Positions 47,947-54,123 of a stretch of DNA of 63,863 nt are shown piece after piece. A model generated the notes under the pieces. The model had not been told where the DNA came from. It searched no databases and saw only the letters and a list, made by a program, of their open reading frames with translations. Every line of letters starts with the position of its first letter. Positions within the stretch are counted from its first letter, which is position 1. The stretch is from a virus. The stretch lies in the IMG/VR virus record IMGVR_UViG_3300042905_003325, positions 1-63,863 of that record; one strand, 5' to 3'. Made by a program: the position numbers and the translations under genes.

Positions 47947-47975
47947 ATTATATAGAAACGGAAATTATTGGTCAA
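47947..47975 (-). promoter_or_regulatory. Early promoter, TTGACC-17-TATAAT
   Basis: Minus strand TTGACC, 17 bases, TATAAT. Drives the 56-residue gene. The -35 lies in the 3' end of the leaderless gene at 47965. Confidence 0.82.
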
Positions 47976-48123
47976 CCTGCACTAGGTAAGTGCTGACTAA
48001 CCCACGATTTCTGTGCTTGGAATGCCGCTGATACTGTGTAGCATCACGGTGACGAACCGCGCGATTGTGATCGTTTTTAGCGACCAAATTGCGGGGTTTT
48101 GGTAGTGTGATTTTTGTTTTCAT
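47965..48123 (-). CDS. Small basic phage protein, leaderless start
   Basis: A 52-residue Arg/His/Lys-rich protein: MKTKITLPKPRNLVAKNDHN, then RAVRHRDATQYQRHSKHRNR. The composition matches small basic phage proteins that begin MKTKITLPKPRNPVA. The -10 box at 48130 ends six bases before the ATG at 48123 and no ribosome-binding site exists, so a leaderless mRNA is expected. Confidence 0.62.
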   Translation of the reverse strand: MKTKITLPKPRNLVAKNDHNRAVRHRDATQYQRHSKHRNRGLVSTYLVQVDQ

Positions 48124-48129
48124 ACCGTA

Positions 48130-48158
48130 ATTATACGGTCTGGGGATTATTTGGTCAA
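48130..48158 (-). promoter_or_regulatory. Early promoter, TTGACC-17-TATAAT, leaderless
   Basis: Minus strand TTGACC, 17 bases, TATAAT, six bases, ATG at 48123. The -35 overlaps the stop of the gene at 48155. Confidence 0.8.
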
Positions 48159-48547
48159 CCTTGACCTGTGGAGCCAACAGGCACCCAGCCTATACGCAGC
48201 AGATCCTGCCGGACTTCATCTGTGATTAGTCCTTCGCTGACAAAGTTATTATTATGGTCTTGTTCAGCCTCAGAATCACTCAACATCATGCCTCTGCGGA
48301 TGCCCGAACAATACCAGTCTATGTAGTCACCTTCCTGACGAATATGAGCCACGATACCTCCAGCATACCGCCAGGTGCATCCCCAGGTTTGATCTTTTAG
48401 TATGGGCCAGACTTCATTGCGTTGGAACTCATTGTTGCACAGAGCCGCATAGAAGTTCTGAGCATAGGAAGTATTGCTGCGAATCTTGGCACAGATCCAG
48501 TCACAGCCTTCAACATCATACTCAAGATTAGGATATTCAGATTCCAT
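48155..48547 (-). CDS. Phage protein, unknown function
   Basis: A 130-residue soluble protein (MESEYPNLEYDVEGCDWICA...), with TWRYAGGIVAHIRQEGDYID in the middle and the polar ending RIGWVPVGSTGQG. I recognise the GGIVAxIRxEGDYxDWYCSG pattern from other phage hypotheticals but no function. It begins six bases after the 3' end of the tRNA. Confidence 0.6.
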   Translation of the reverse strand: MESEYPNLEYDVEGCDWICAKIRSNTSYAQNFYAALCNNEFQRNEVWPILKDQTWGCTWRYAGGIVAHIRQEGDYIDWYCSGIRRGMMLSDSEAEQDHNNNFVSEGLITDEVRQDLLRIGWVPVGSTGQG

Positions 48548-48553
48548 GATGTT

Positions 48554-48630
48554 TGGTGGGCCGGGAGAGATTCGAACTCTCTATCCCCCGATTATGAGTC
48601 GGACGCATATACCTAATATGCTTCCGGCCC
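48554..48630 (-). tRNA. tRNA with CAU anticodon, probably tRNA-Ile2
   Basis: A 77-base cloverleaf with encoded CCA. The acceptor stem is GGGCCGG/CCGGCCC with discriminator A. The D stem GCAT/ATGC is followed by a five-pair anticodon stem around CTCATAA, and the T arm GAGAG-TTCGAAT-CTCTC closes it. Anticodon CAU can mean elongator Met or AUA-reading Ile. C4-G69 and C5-G68, which the lysidine synthetase TilS favours, are present, so Ile2 is preferred. It is not an initiator: no GGG/CCC in the anticodon stem. Its first base is also the last base of the preceding gene's TAG stop. Confidence 0.9.
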
Positions 48631-48887
48631 TAACTCCATTTAAGAGCAAACAGTGTGGCAATGGTTGGATTTTTAAAATACACCGACCAGTTGCTGATTA
48701 TGTAGTCTATTTTAACACTTTGTCCATGATCGTTCAACCAGTAATGGACATCATCCAAATTGTATGGTTCAATACTCATGCGCATGGGCACAACATGCAC
48801 AAAGCCCTGCTCGGCCAATCTCACTGGATAAGGCCTGCTTAATGGATTGCTGTGATCAAGTCGGCTAGATTTGGTCACTAGTTCCAC
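48630..48887 (-). CDS. Small phage protein with C-terminal FALKWS
   Basis: An 85-residue protein, probably from GTG 48887, ending YFKNPTIATLFALKWS. It is a member of the WS-ending small-protein family clustered here. Its stop codon TAG uses the first base of the tRNA. Function unknown. Confidence 0.58.
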   Translation of the reverse strand: MELVTKSSRLDHSNPLSRPYPVRLAEQGFVHVVPMRMSIEPYNLDDVHYWLNDHGQSVKIDYIISNWSVYFKNPTIATLFALKWS

Positions 48888-49192
48888 ATTATAGCAATAT
48901 GACTCGCATAGATTGCGTATTTTTTACGCATGCGAATTGTCAAACGATTTTCTGCTGCATCATTATTGGCCATGTACCACTGCCAGTCTGGTCCTTGGCG
49001 GCCTATCCATTGTTCCATGAACGGACGATAGTGATCATTTGGATCTGCACTGGGCACTTCAACACGTCTAGCACCAACATCATACCACCTTGGATCCGCG
49101 TATCCCACCGCTATAGGACCCGAAGGCCATTTTACATTGACTTCGATCCAGGGAACAAAGAACCACCATATTTTTTCTAACTTACTTAACAT
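48878..49192 (-). CDS. Small phage protein of the tandem family
   Basis: A 104-residue aromatic protein from ATG 49192 (MLSKLEKIWWFFVPWIEVNV), ending KYAIYASHIAIMWN, which is a divergent form of the family end. Its Shine-Dalgarno GAGGTGG lies inside the Arg-Trp codons of the gene upstream. Function unknown. Confidence 0.58.
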   Translation of the reverse strand: MLSKLEKIWWFFVPWIEVNVKWPSGPIAVGYADPRWYDVGARRVEVPSADPNDHYRPFMEQWIGRQGPDWQWYMANNDAAENRLTIRMRKKYAIYASHIAIMWN

Positions 49193-49488
49193 GACCACCT
49201 CAACAACCACCAAGTCATTTCTTGCCGATCACTGAATCCCCACCACTCTTCTTTGTCACTGGCGCTGTAACAGGACATACCACTGGCACAATTCCGTCTA
49301 CACCATGCCCAAAACTTGGTTTTGGTTTCATTAGCGATAGATACTCTAATTGGAGATACTGACACAAACCACTGACAGCGAATTCCTGAGCTGTGCTCAT
49401 AGGCCCATAGACCACTGCCGGGGTCTCCCAGCCCGGGCTTTACTGCGTTCCAATGTTTGATAAATTGTTCGCGATCTAATACTGTCAC
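49186..49488 (-). CDS. Small phage protein with C-terminal LLRWSC
   Basis: A 100-residue protein from GTG 49488 (MTVLDREQFIKHWNAVKPGL), ending FSDRQEMTWWLLRWSC. Start and stop overlap the neighbours in the same manner as in the rest of this family. Four Cys residues are present. Function unknown. Confidence 0.6.
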   Translation of the reverse strand: MTVLDREQFIKHWNAVKPGLGDPGSGLWAYEHSSGIRCQWFVSVSPIRVSIANETKTKFWAWCRRNCASGMSCYSASDKEEWWGFSDRQEMTWWLLRWSC

Positions 49489-49754
49489 GACCACCTCAAT
49501 GCAAACTCCATGGCATCAAGCGAATGCCTAAAGTGCCATTTCACTGCAAACTGCCAGTTGTCAAGATCCAACTCATTGGTATCAAATTCTTCATGCCATG
49601 CTGCATCGTTTCTATTTTGAGGCTGCAATCGGCCTATGCCGTAACGATTGGCTAGATACTCCCAGGCTTCAACATATGAACCATAGTCGCGAAAACGACT
49701 TATCACAAGGTAAGGATATTGACGTCTAAGTCGTCTACGTTGTCTGGCGTTCAC
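49485..49754 (-). CDS. Small phage protein with C-terminal FALRWS
   Basis: An 89-residue protein from GTG 49754 (MNARQRRRLRRQYPYLVISR), basic at the start and ending HSLDAMEFALRWS. GTGA overlaps at both ends; the start is read from a GAGGTGG ribosome-binding site embedded in the previous gene's Leu-Arg-Trp codons. Confidence 0.6.
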   Translation of the reverse strand: MNARQRRRLRRQYPYLVISRFRDYGSYVEAWEYLANRYGIGRLQPQNRNDAAWHEEFDTNELDLDNWQFAVKWHFRHSLDAMEFALRWS

Positions 49755-49933
49755 GACCACCTCAACAAGTATAACAGATAATCTGATTGATTACGAAAAC
49801 AAACATAGCCACGATTACGCCACCATGGCCGTCCCGGAGCGTAGCCAGTGTCTTCGCTTGTGTGGCCAAAAGTTTTCTTGCACCACTCAATTCTGGCGTA
49901 TGCTTCTGGCATCTTGGCTCGATAATAGGTCAT
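49751..49933 (-). CDS. Small phage protein with C-terminal LLRWS
   Basis: A 60-residue protein from ATG 49933 (MTYYRAKMPEAYARIEWCKK), ending CFRNQSDYLLYLLRWS. ATGA overlap with the upstream stop. Same family architecture; function unknown. Confidence 0.6.
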   Translation of the reverse strand: MTYYRAKMPEAYARIEWCKKTFGHTSEDTGYAPGRPWWRNRGYVCFRNQSDYLLYLLRWS

Positions 49934-50148
49934 GACCACTTCAACAAAAACACAGCGATTTCTTTTTCATTACGAAAACGAAACTGATCAAATGAAGTTC
50001 GAACACCACAATTATTTTCTCTACACCAGGCGGCCACAGGCTCTAGGTGTTCATCGCGTAGTCCAGTGGGGGTCACAGCGCCATGATCATAGGCCATTCT
50101 AGCACACAGATAGAACGGACGCGAGTGTCTTTCCCAAACTAATTTCAC
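49930..50148 (-). CDS. Small phage protein with C-terminal FLLKWS
   Basis: A 72-residue protein from GTG 50148 (MKLVWERHSRPFYLCARMAY), ending RFRNEKEIAVFLLKWS. The F-x-F/R-N-E-x-E-x-A-x-F-L-L-K-W ending is the clearest form of the family signature. GTGA overlap upstream, ATGA overlap downstream. Confidence 0.62.
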   Translation of the reverse strand: MKLVWERHSRPFYLCARMAYDHGAVTPTGLRDEHLEPVAAWCRENNCGVRTSFDQFRFRNEKEIAVFLLKWS

Positions 50149-50537
50149 AAATTCACTGCTTCCTTATGCACTGCAAATCTATACAGTGCATTACATTCCC
50201 AAAGGAATTGTTGACCAACATCCATGCTGACATAATCTACGCCTTGCATGCCCTGCTCGGTATATGAAACATCAAGTATGGCGTCGGGACTGAGACCAAA
50301 ATGATTCTCCATACAGGTAAGGAATGAGTGTTTCCAGCCCATGTCCGAATATATCAATCCATCGTTGTCAACGTCCCATTCCTTAGGCTCAAAGTAAGCT
50401 CTAAGCTCACCATACTCACCGTTGTCGCTGACATAAGCCAGGGCCACACGATGAATTTTTACGGTCTTGATCTGGTTAGACCAGTAGCCGTCGCCGCTGG
50501 TCCGGGTGATAAAATTTACCAAACAATCAAATTTCAT
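50145..50537 (-). CDS. Phage protein, unknown function
   Basis: A 130-residue protein from ATG 50537 (MKFDCLVNFITRTSGDGYWS). It is beta-rich in the first half and contains an acidic DVDNDGLIYSD loop that resembles an EF-hand-like or acidic turn. It lacks the WS ending of the genes that follow it. The start overlaps the stop of a possible 16-residue leader peptide. Confidence 0.55.
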   Translation of the reverse strand: MKFDCLVNFITRTSGDGYWSNQIKTVKIHRVALAYVSDNGEYGELRAYFEPKEWDVDNDGLIYSDMGWKHSFLTCMENHFGLSPDAILDVSYTEQGMQGVDYVSMDVGQQFLWECNALYRFAVHKEAVNL

Positions 50538-50584
50538 TGTATAATCCAAACAATAATTGCCAAGGTTATCATGAACCAGAACAC
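50534..50584 (-). CDS. Possible 16-residue hydrophobic micro-peptide
   Basis: GTG at 50584 with GGAG eight bases upstream opens a frame MFWFMITLAIIVWIIQ, whose stop overlaps the next ATG (ATGA). The peptide would be a short membrane helix. The gene after it has a poor ribosome-binding site, so this frame could couple its translation. Low confidence because of size. Confidence 0.3.
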   Translation of the reverse strand: MFWFMITLAIIVWIIQ

Positions 50585-50602
50585 TATAGTATCTCCACTA
50601 TA

Positions 50603-50761
50603 TCATGTATGGTCAGCTACTTCGCATTCAATGATCCAGTTGCGGAACTCGGTGAATTTGTCAACTTCTACACCTAGGCTTACCGCTTGATTTACAAAGT
50701 GTTGAAGCAGTGTGTTATACAGCTCGTCCGGCATGGTGTCTTTGTCAAATTGAATTTTCAT
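50603..50761 (-). CDS. Small phage protein (52 aa)
   Basis: A 52-residue protein: MKIQFDKDTMPDELYNTLLQ, then HFVNQAVSLGVEVDKFTEFR. Start at 50761 overlaps the upstream stop as ATGA, with the ribosome-binding site GAGG in the neighbour. Function unknown. Confidence 0.58.
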   Translation of the reverse strand: MKIQFDKDTMPDELYNTLLQHFVNQAVSLGVEVDKFTEFRNWIIECEVADHT

Positions 50762-50910
50762 GTGGTTGCCTCCAACTCTTGAATTTGCTTCCAAAGTTTA
50801 CTACGCTGCTCGTCAATTTTGGAATTGGTCTCTTCGTCGAAACATCCTGCCTGCTCATCAAGATGAACCAGTTCGTTGTACAGCACATCTAGTATATATT
50901 GGTCAGCCAT
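50758..50910 (-). CDS. Small helical phage protein (50 aa)
   Basis: A 50-residue frame: MADQYILDVLYNELVHLDEQ, then AGCFDEETNSKIDEQRSKLW, then KQIQELEATT. It has a clear AGGAG ribosome-binding site and looks like a helical hairpin. Function unknown. Confidence 0.65.
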   Translation of the reverse strand: MADQYILDVLYNELVHLDEQAGCFDEETNSKIDEQRSKLWKQIQELEATT

Positions 50911-50918
50911 GCTATCTC

Positions 50919-51107
50919 CTAGGTGCCTGTCATTTCTTTGTGGCGTTTGAGAAACTCTTTACGGTGCTCTTCGCGGATCTTAACAGGATCCAAAGGCTCT
51001 GGAATACCAAAGATCTCTTCACGGCAGCGACGTGGGCTGATCACACCAACGATTATGACTATGATACCCATGAGCACCATCTTGAGTCGGTCGGTTATGA
51101 ATTTCAT
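50919..51107 (-). CDS. Small single-span membrane protein
   Basis: A 62-residue protein with a membrane helix (MVLMGIIVIIVGVISPRRC) after a short basic start and a charged cytoplasmic tail rich in Glu, Lys and Arg. Function unknown. Confidence 0.6.
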   Translation of the reverse strand: MKFITDRLKMVLMGIIVIIVGVISPRRCREEIFGIPEPLDPVKIREEHRKEFLKRHKEMTGT

Positions 51108-51109
51108 GA

Positions 51110-51382
51110 TTATTTCTGATCCATGATATAAGTGAACAGCACAAACTTGGCACGGTTAAGCTGTTGGCGAGCATCTTCGGCTCGCATGAAGTCAACTTCA
51201 CCGTACTCGGTGTTAACCATTTCTTGTGCATCGGACATCATGCTGGCAACAACCATAGCGGGGCCAGAGAGCTTGAACGTGATGCTGGATTCGACTGCTT
51301 CGCGCATCTGCGCTTCGGTGCAGCCGTACATTGAAACTTCGCGGATTTCTTGGGTAGTAAGACCTTGGAATGCTGTTCTCAT
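51110..51382 (-). CDS. Small helical phage protein
   Basis: A 90-residue helical protein (MRTAFQGLTTQEIREVSMYG ...) with a Met-rich middle (GPAMVVASMMSDAQEMVNTE). The sequence type VESSITFKLSGxAMVVASMMSDAQE occurs in other phages; function unknown. It is the first gene of the early unit that ends with the tRNA and the gene at 48155. Confidence 0.65.
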   Translation of the reverse strand: MRTAFQGLTTQEIREVSMYGCTEAQMREAVESSITFKLSGPAMVVASMMSDAQEMVNTEYGEVDFMRAEDARQQLNRAKFVLFTYIMDQK

Positions 51383-51412
51383 TTGCTGCTCCTTGTTGTT
51401 TAGTGTTCTTGT

Positions 51413-51441
51413 ATTATAGGCAAATTAGGAATTTTGGTCAA
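51413..51441 (-). promoter_or_regulatory. Early promoter, TTGACC-17-TATAAT
   Basis: Minus strand TTGACC, 17 bases, TATAAT, 31 bases before the ATG at 51382. It appears to drive the chain of small genes and the tRNA down to 48155. Confidence 0.82.
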
Positions 51442-51445
51442 ATCT

Positions 51446-51775
51446 TTATTTTTTCTTGTTTTTTTGCTTTTTGTTAACTGTTGCAACTTCTTTAACTTTT
51501 GTTGCATTTTTCATAATATGGAACAAATCTGTTGCTTTTTTAAAATTGAAATTAGGGTGCCGGTACATGTAGTCTATTTTGCGTTCTAAAACTTGCAAAA
51601 CTTCTAACAAGTCCATTTTTGTTGCGAAATCGCTAGCCATTAGTATGTTGTTAATATCATGCTTGTCTAGCATGTATTCTACCCATTTTGTTGTGGCAGG
51701 TATCTTGTAATATTGTACAATTGCTTTTTTGTTATTGGTTACATTGTACTTGGCGATATAACTGTGTGCAAACAT
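51446..51775 (-). CDS. AT-rich small phage protein
   Basis: A 109-residue Lys/Asn/Met/Ile-rich protein (MFAHSYIAKYNVTNNKKAIV ...) ending KKQKNKKK. Base composition is visibly more AT-rich than its neighbours, which suggests recent acquisition. Residues 25-90 are helical (WVEYMLDKHDINNILMASDF). Function unknown. Its promoter is overlapped by an 11-base inverted repeat. Confidence 0.62.
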   Translation of the reverse strand: MFAHSYIAKYNVTNNKKAIVQYYKIPATTKWVEYMLDKHDINNILMASDFATKMDLLEVLQVLERKIDYMYRHPNFNFKKATDLFHIMKNATKVKEVATVNKKQKNKKK

Positions 51776-51801
51776 ATACGCTCCGGTTTATGTAATCACA
51801 C

Positions 51802-51830
51802 ATTATACGAAAACGGTGATTTATAGTCAA
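51802..51830 (-). promoter_or_regulatory. Early promoter, TTGACT-17-TATAAT
   Basis: Minus strand TTGACT, 17 bases, TATAAT, 27 bases before ATG 51775. The spacer and -35 lie within an inverted repeat. Confidence 0.8.
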
Positions 51831-51840
51831 CCGTTTTCGT
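51807..51840. repeat. 11-bp inverted repeat over promoter (candidate operator)
   Basis: ACGAAAACGGT at 51807-51817 and its exact complement ACCGTTTTCGT at 51830-51840, separated by 12 bases. It covers the spacer and -35 of the promoter, as an operator would. Confidence 0.6.
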
Positions 51841-51858
51841 TTTTGTGACAACCATGCA

Positions 51859-53034
51859 CTATAGCAACACAGTGTGCCGCCAATAATCGCTGGCCGCTGC
51901 TACCCCGCTGCCTGGTTCCACATTGATGCCACAGTCCTGCATGGCCATTTCTGCACCCGAGATCGCTGCCATGAGATGTATTTCATTCATGTCACCCAGG
52001 TGCCCAATGCGGAATAGCTTGCCAGCGACCTTGCTCAACCCTGCTCCCAGTGACAGATTGTACCTGGTATAGGCTCTGCGGATCACATCTGCCCCGTTGA
52101 TGCCTTCGGGTACCATGATTGCAGACACAGTGTTGGAGTACCACTCTGGAGATCGAGCGCAGAGCTCTAGACCCCATCCCTTTTGAACAGCAGCCCGAAC
52201 ACCTTCGGCAAGGAAAGCATGGCGACGAATAATGTTATCCAGGCCTTCTTCGTCTATCATCTTTAGCGACTCAATCAAGCCATACAACAAACTCAGTGCT
52301 GGTGTGTAAGGATAATATCCGGTGCTGTTGCTGTTAAGCATATCGTTTAGATCAAAATATGCTCGCTTGAGTTTGGCAGTATGGCGTAGTTCCAATGCCT
52401 TTGGGCTAGCACACAGGATGCCTAGACCAGCTGGCAGCATAAGACCTTTTTGTGATCCTGATACTGCCATGTCCACACCCCATTGATCGAATCTTAGGTC
52501 AATTGACGCCAGACTACTCACACAGTCCACAAACAGTAGAGCAGGGTGGTTGGTGCTAGCCAATGCGTTTCTAACCGCAGCCACATCTGATGTAACACCA
52601 GTGGCAGTTTCATTATGGCATACTAGCACTGCCTTATAGGCGTGTGTGGTGTCGGCCGCTAGTCGTTGTTGATATGTGTCAACAGGAACACCAGTACCCC
52701 ATTCACAATCTACTACATCTACTTCTAGCCCAAGTCGGACGCACATGTCAATCCAGAGATGACTGAATTGACCAAATCTAGCGGCCAGCACTCGATCACC
52801 CGGGCTTAGTGTGTTTGTTATGGCTGCTTCCCAACAGCCGGTGCCTGAACTGGGAAACACAAATGGTGTGCCTGATTCAGTCTTGAACACTCGTTTGAGT
52901 CCGGTAGTGATTTGATGAGTAATACTAGGGAAGTCGGGCGATCTATGGTCCTCCATTGATACAACCATAGCCCGTTGTACGCGATCAGGAACGTTGGTAG
53001 GTCCAGGTACAAATAAAAAGTTACGTCCAGCCAT
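51859..53034 (-). CDS. sga: Serine-glyoxylate aminotransferase
   Basis: A 391-residue fold-type I aminotransferase. It matches the serine-glyoxylate/alanine-glyoxylate class along its full length: FLFVPGPTNVPDRVQRAM, MEDHRSPDFPSI, FPSSGTGCWEAAITNTLSPG, VLAARFGQFSHLWIDM, HNETATGVTSDV and VSGSQKGLMLPAGLG, with the PLP Lys at about residue 196. It moves the amino group from serine to glyoxylate, giving hydroxypyruvate and glycine, a step of the serine cycle and photorespiration. ATG 53034 follows AAGGA; a TTG further upstream is less likely. It has a strong own promoter and a leader with inverted repeats. Very unusual phage cargo. Confidence 0.93.
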   Translation of the reverse strand: MAGRNFLFVPGPTNVPDRVQRAMVVSMEDHRSPDFPSITHQITTGLKRVFKTESGTPFVFPSSGTGCWEAAITNTLSPGDRVLAARFGQFSHLWIDMCVRLGLEVDVVDCEWGTGVPVDTYQQRLAADTTHAYKAVLVCHNETATGVTSDVAAVRNALASTNHPALLFVDCVSSLASIDLRFDQWGVDMAVSGSQKGLMLPAGLGILCASPKALELRHTAKLKRAYFDLNDMLNSNSTGYYPYTPALSLLYGLIESLKMIDEEGLDNIIRRHAFLAEGVRAAVQKGWGLELCARSPEWYSNTVSAIMVPEGINGADVIRRAYTRYNLSLGAGLSKVAGKLFRIGHLGDMNEIHLMAAISGAEMAMQDCGINVEPGSGVAAASDYWRHTVLL

Positions 53035-53079
53035 GTTTTTTCCTTTCAAAAAAAGGCCAGTACATGGCTGGTTTGTTTT

Positions 53080-53095
53080 TATAGGTCGTCCTATA
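53080..53095 (-). repeat. Inverted repeat in aminotransferase leader
   Basis: TATAGG-TCGT-CCTATA, a perfect six-base inverted repeat between the promoter and start of the serine-glyoxylate aminotransferase gene. A second weak hairpin followed by a T run lies at 53049-53070. These could attenuate or regulate expression. Confidence 0.45.
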
Positions 53096-53112
53096 CCATG
53101 TTAGGTTAGGCA

Positions 53113-53141
53113 ATTATACACAGAGTCTTGACGTAAGTCAA
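53113..53141 (-). promoter_or_regulatory. Sigma70 promoter, TTGACT-17-TATAAT, with palindrome
   Basis: Minus strand TTGACT, 17 bases, TATAAT. A short palindrome CTTGAC-TTAC-GTCAAG spans the -35, which is a likely regulator site. It drives the serine-glyoxylate aminotransferase gene. Confidence 0.8.
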
Positions 53142-53157
53142 GGTCTAGGGTTGCCTT

Positions 53158-53853
53158 TTACCATGCATCAGGCCAAGCTGCCACTCTGTTCAAACTGGTA
53201 AAATTAGTTACCATTTTTTTAGCAGCTTCGCTGAAGCCACGCTTGTGATAGTATATTTGCGCCAGTTCTGTGATCGCTTCTAGATCGGATCTTTCACCAA
53301 CACTGGCTATCGTGGCCACAGTCAAGGGTCTGCCACGCAGAGAAGCAAAACCAAAGTCCCAAAAGTTTTGAATGATTTCTCGTCTGTTGGTTATTTTCTT
53401 ACCAGACTTCACACTGTATACACCTTGGTGTTTGGCAAGAGCAAAACATCTCTTCCAAGTCAACAGTTGAGTCACAGCGCCCTGACTGCTGCGTTCAGAA
53501 TATGGCCTCAAACGACTGATGCCCTTGTGATCGCCCCACTCTTCAAATTCTTCTCGCCACTCATCAGAATATAGATTTTTAGCAATTGATACCACGTCAG
53601 TGGTAGCAGCACCCAAAAACTGTATCTTGTGGTCGGTAAAAACCACATAGCTTTGTTGAAATTTTTCGCCTAATTTCAGTAGATTGTCAAGGTTCTCCGA
53701 ACTTTCGCGGTTTGCCTGTTGACCAAGAGTAAACACAGTGAGCTGATCTGCTTCACGATTGTTTTGCCTACTCCATCCATATCGATCACGTTTGCCCACT
53801 GCCAATCTATAATTGGCTTGATTCACTGCATAGATGGTTTGATATTGCAACAT
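53158..53853 (-). CDS. Unknown protein (231 aa)
   Basis: A 231-residue soluble protein from ATG 53853 with a GGGAG ribosome-binding site. It opens with MLQYQTIYAVNQANYRLAVG. The middle has YVVFTDHKIQFLGAATTDVV and a basic stretch (YSVKSGKKITNRREI). No known motif. It may be DNA- or RNA-acting given the basic segments, but I cannot assign it. Its promoter has a perfect TTGACA -35. Confidence 0.55.
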   Translation of the reverse strand: MLQYQTIYAVNQANYRLAVGKRDRYGWSRQNNREADQLTVFTLGQQANRESSENLDNLLKLGEKFQQSYVVFTDHKIQFLGAATTDVVSIAKNLYSDEWREEFEEWGDHKGISRLRPYSERSSQGAVTQLLTWKRCFALAKHQGVYSVKSGKKITNRREIIQNFWDFGFASLRGRPLTVATIASVGERSDLEAITELAQIYYHKRGFSEAAKKMVTNFTSLNRVAAWPDAW

Positions 53854-53881
53854 AAAGACTCCCGACAATGGCGTTCAGATC

Positions 53882-53910
53882 AGTATACAGCTCTAGACAT
53901 TTTTTGTCAA
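53882..53910 (-). promoter_or_regulatory. Sigma70 promoter, TTGACA-17-TATACT
   Basis: Minus strand TTGACA, 17 bases, TATACT, 29 bases before ATG 53853. The -35 overlaps the stop codon of the DUF2061 gene. Confidence 0.82.
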
Positions 53911-54086
53911 TTGTGTTGTCCCCATTTCACTCGCAACCAGGCTCGTTCATGTACATAATGCAGAACGGTTAACACGATATTGGCCATGATTGCTCCACTC
54001 CAACCGGCCCAGATTGCTGTGACCAGTGTGGCAATGATTCGCCAACATACTGCCCTGGCTATGGTTCTTTTGTGCGATTCTAACAA
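53907..54086 (-). CDS. DUF2061-like small membrane protein, TTG start
   Basis: A 59-residue protein starting at TTG 54086 with a strong GGAGG seven bases upstream: LLESHKRTIARAVCWRIIAT, then LVTAIWAGWSGAIMANIVLT, then VLHYVHERAWLRVKWGQHN. This is the DUF2061 pattern (ESxxRTxxKAxxWRxxAxxxTxxxA ... HERxWxxxxWG), a two-helix membrane protein. In bacteria DUF2061 is sometimes linked to sulfate assimilation genes such as APS kinase. Its function is unproven. It lies downstream of a terminator. Confidence 0.78.
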   Translation of the reverse strand: MLESHKRTIARAVCWRIIATLVTAIWAGWSGAIMANIVLTVLHYVHERAWLRVKWGQHN

Positions 54087-54104
54087 TTTTTTACCTCCAT
54101 TAAA

Positions 54105-54123
54105 AAGCCCCTTTTCGGGGCTT
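54105..54123. terminator. Rho-independent terminator
   Basis: AAGCCCC-TTTTC-GGGGCTT, with TTTTTA after it on the minus strand and TATTTTAC on the plus strand. It overlaps the stop codon of the cytochrome c gene. Confidence 0.88.
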
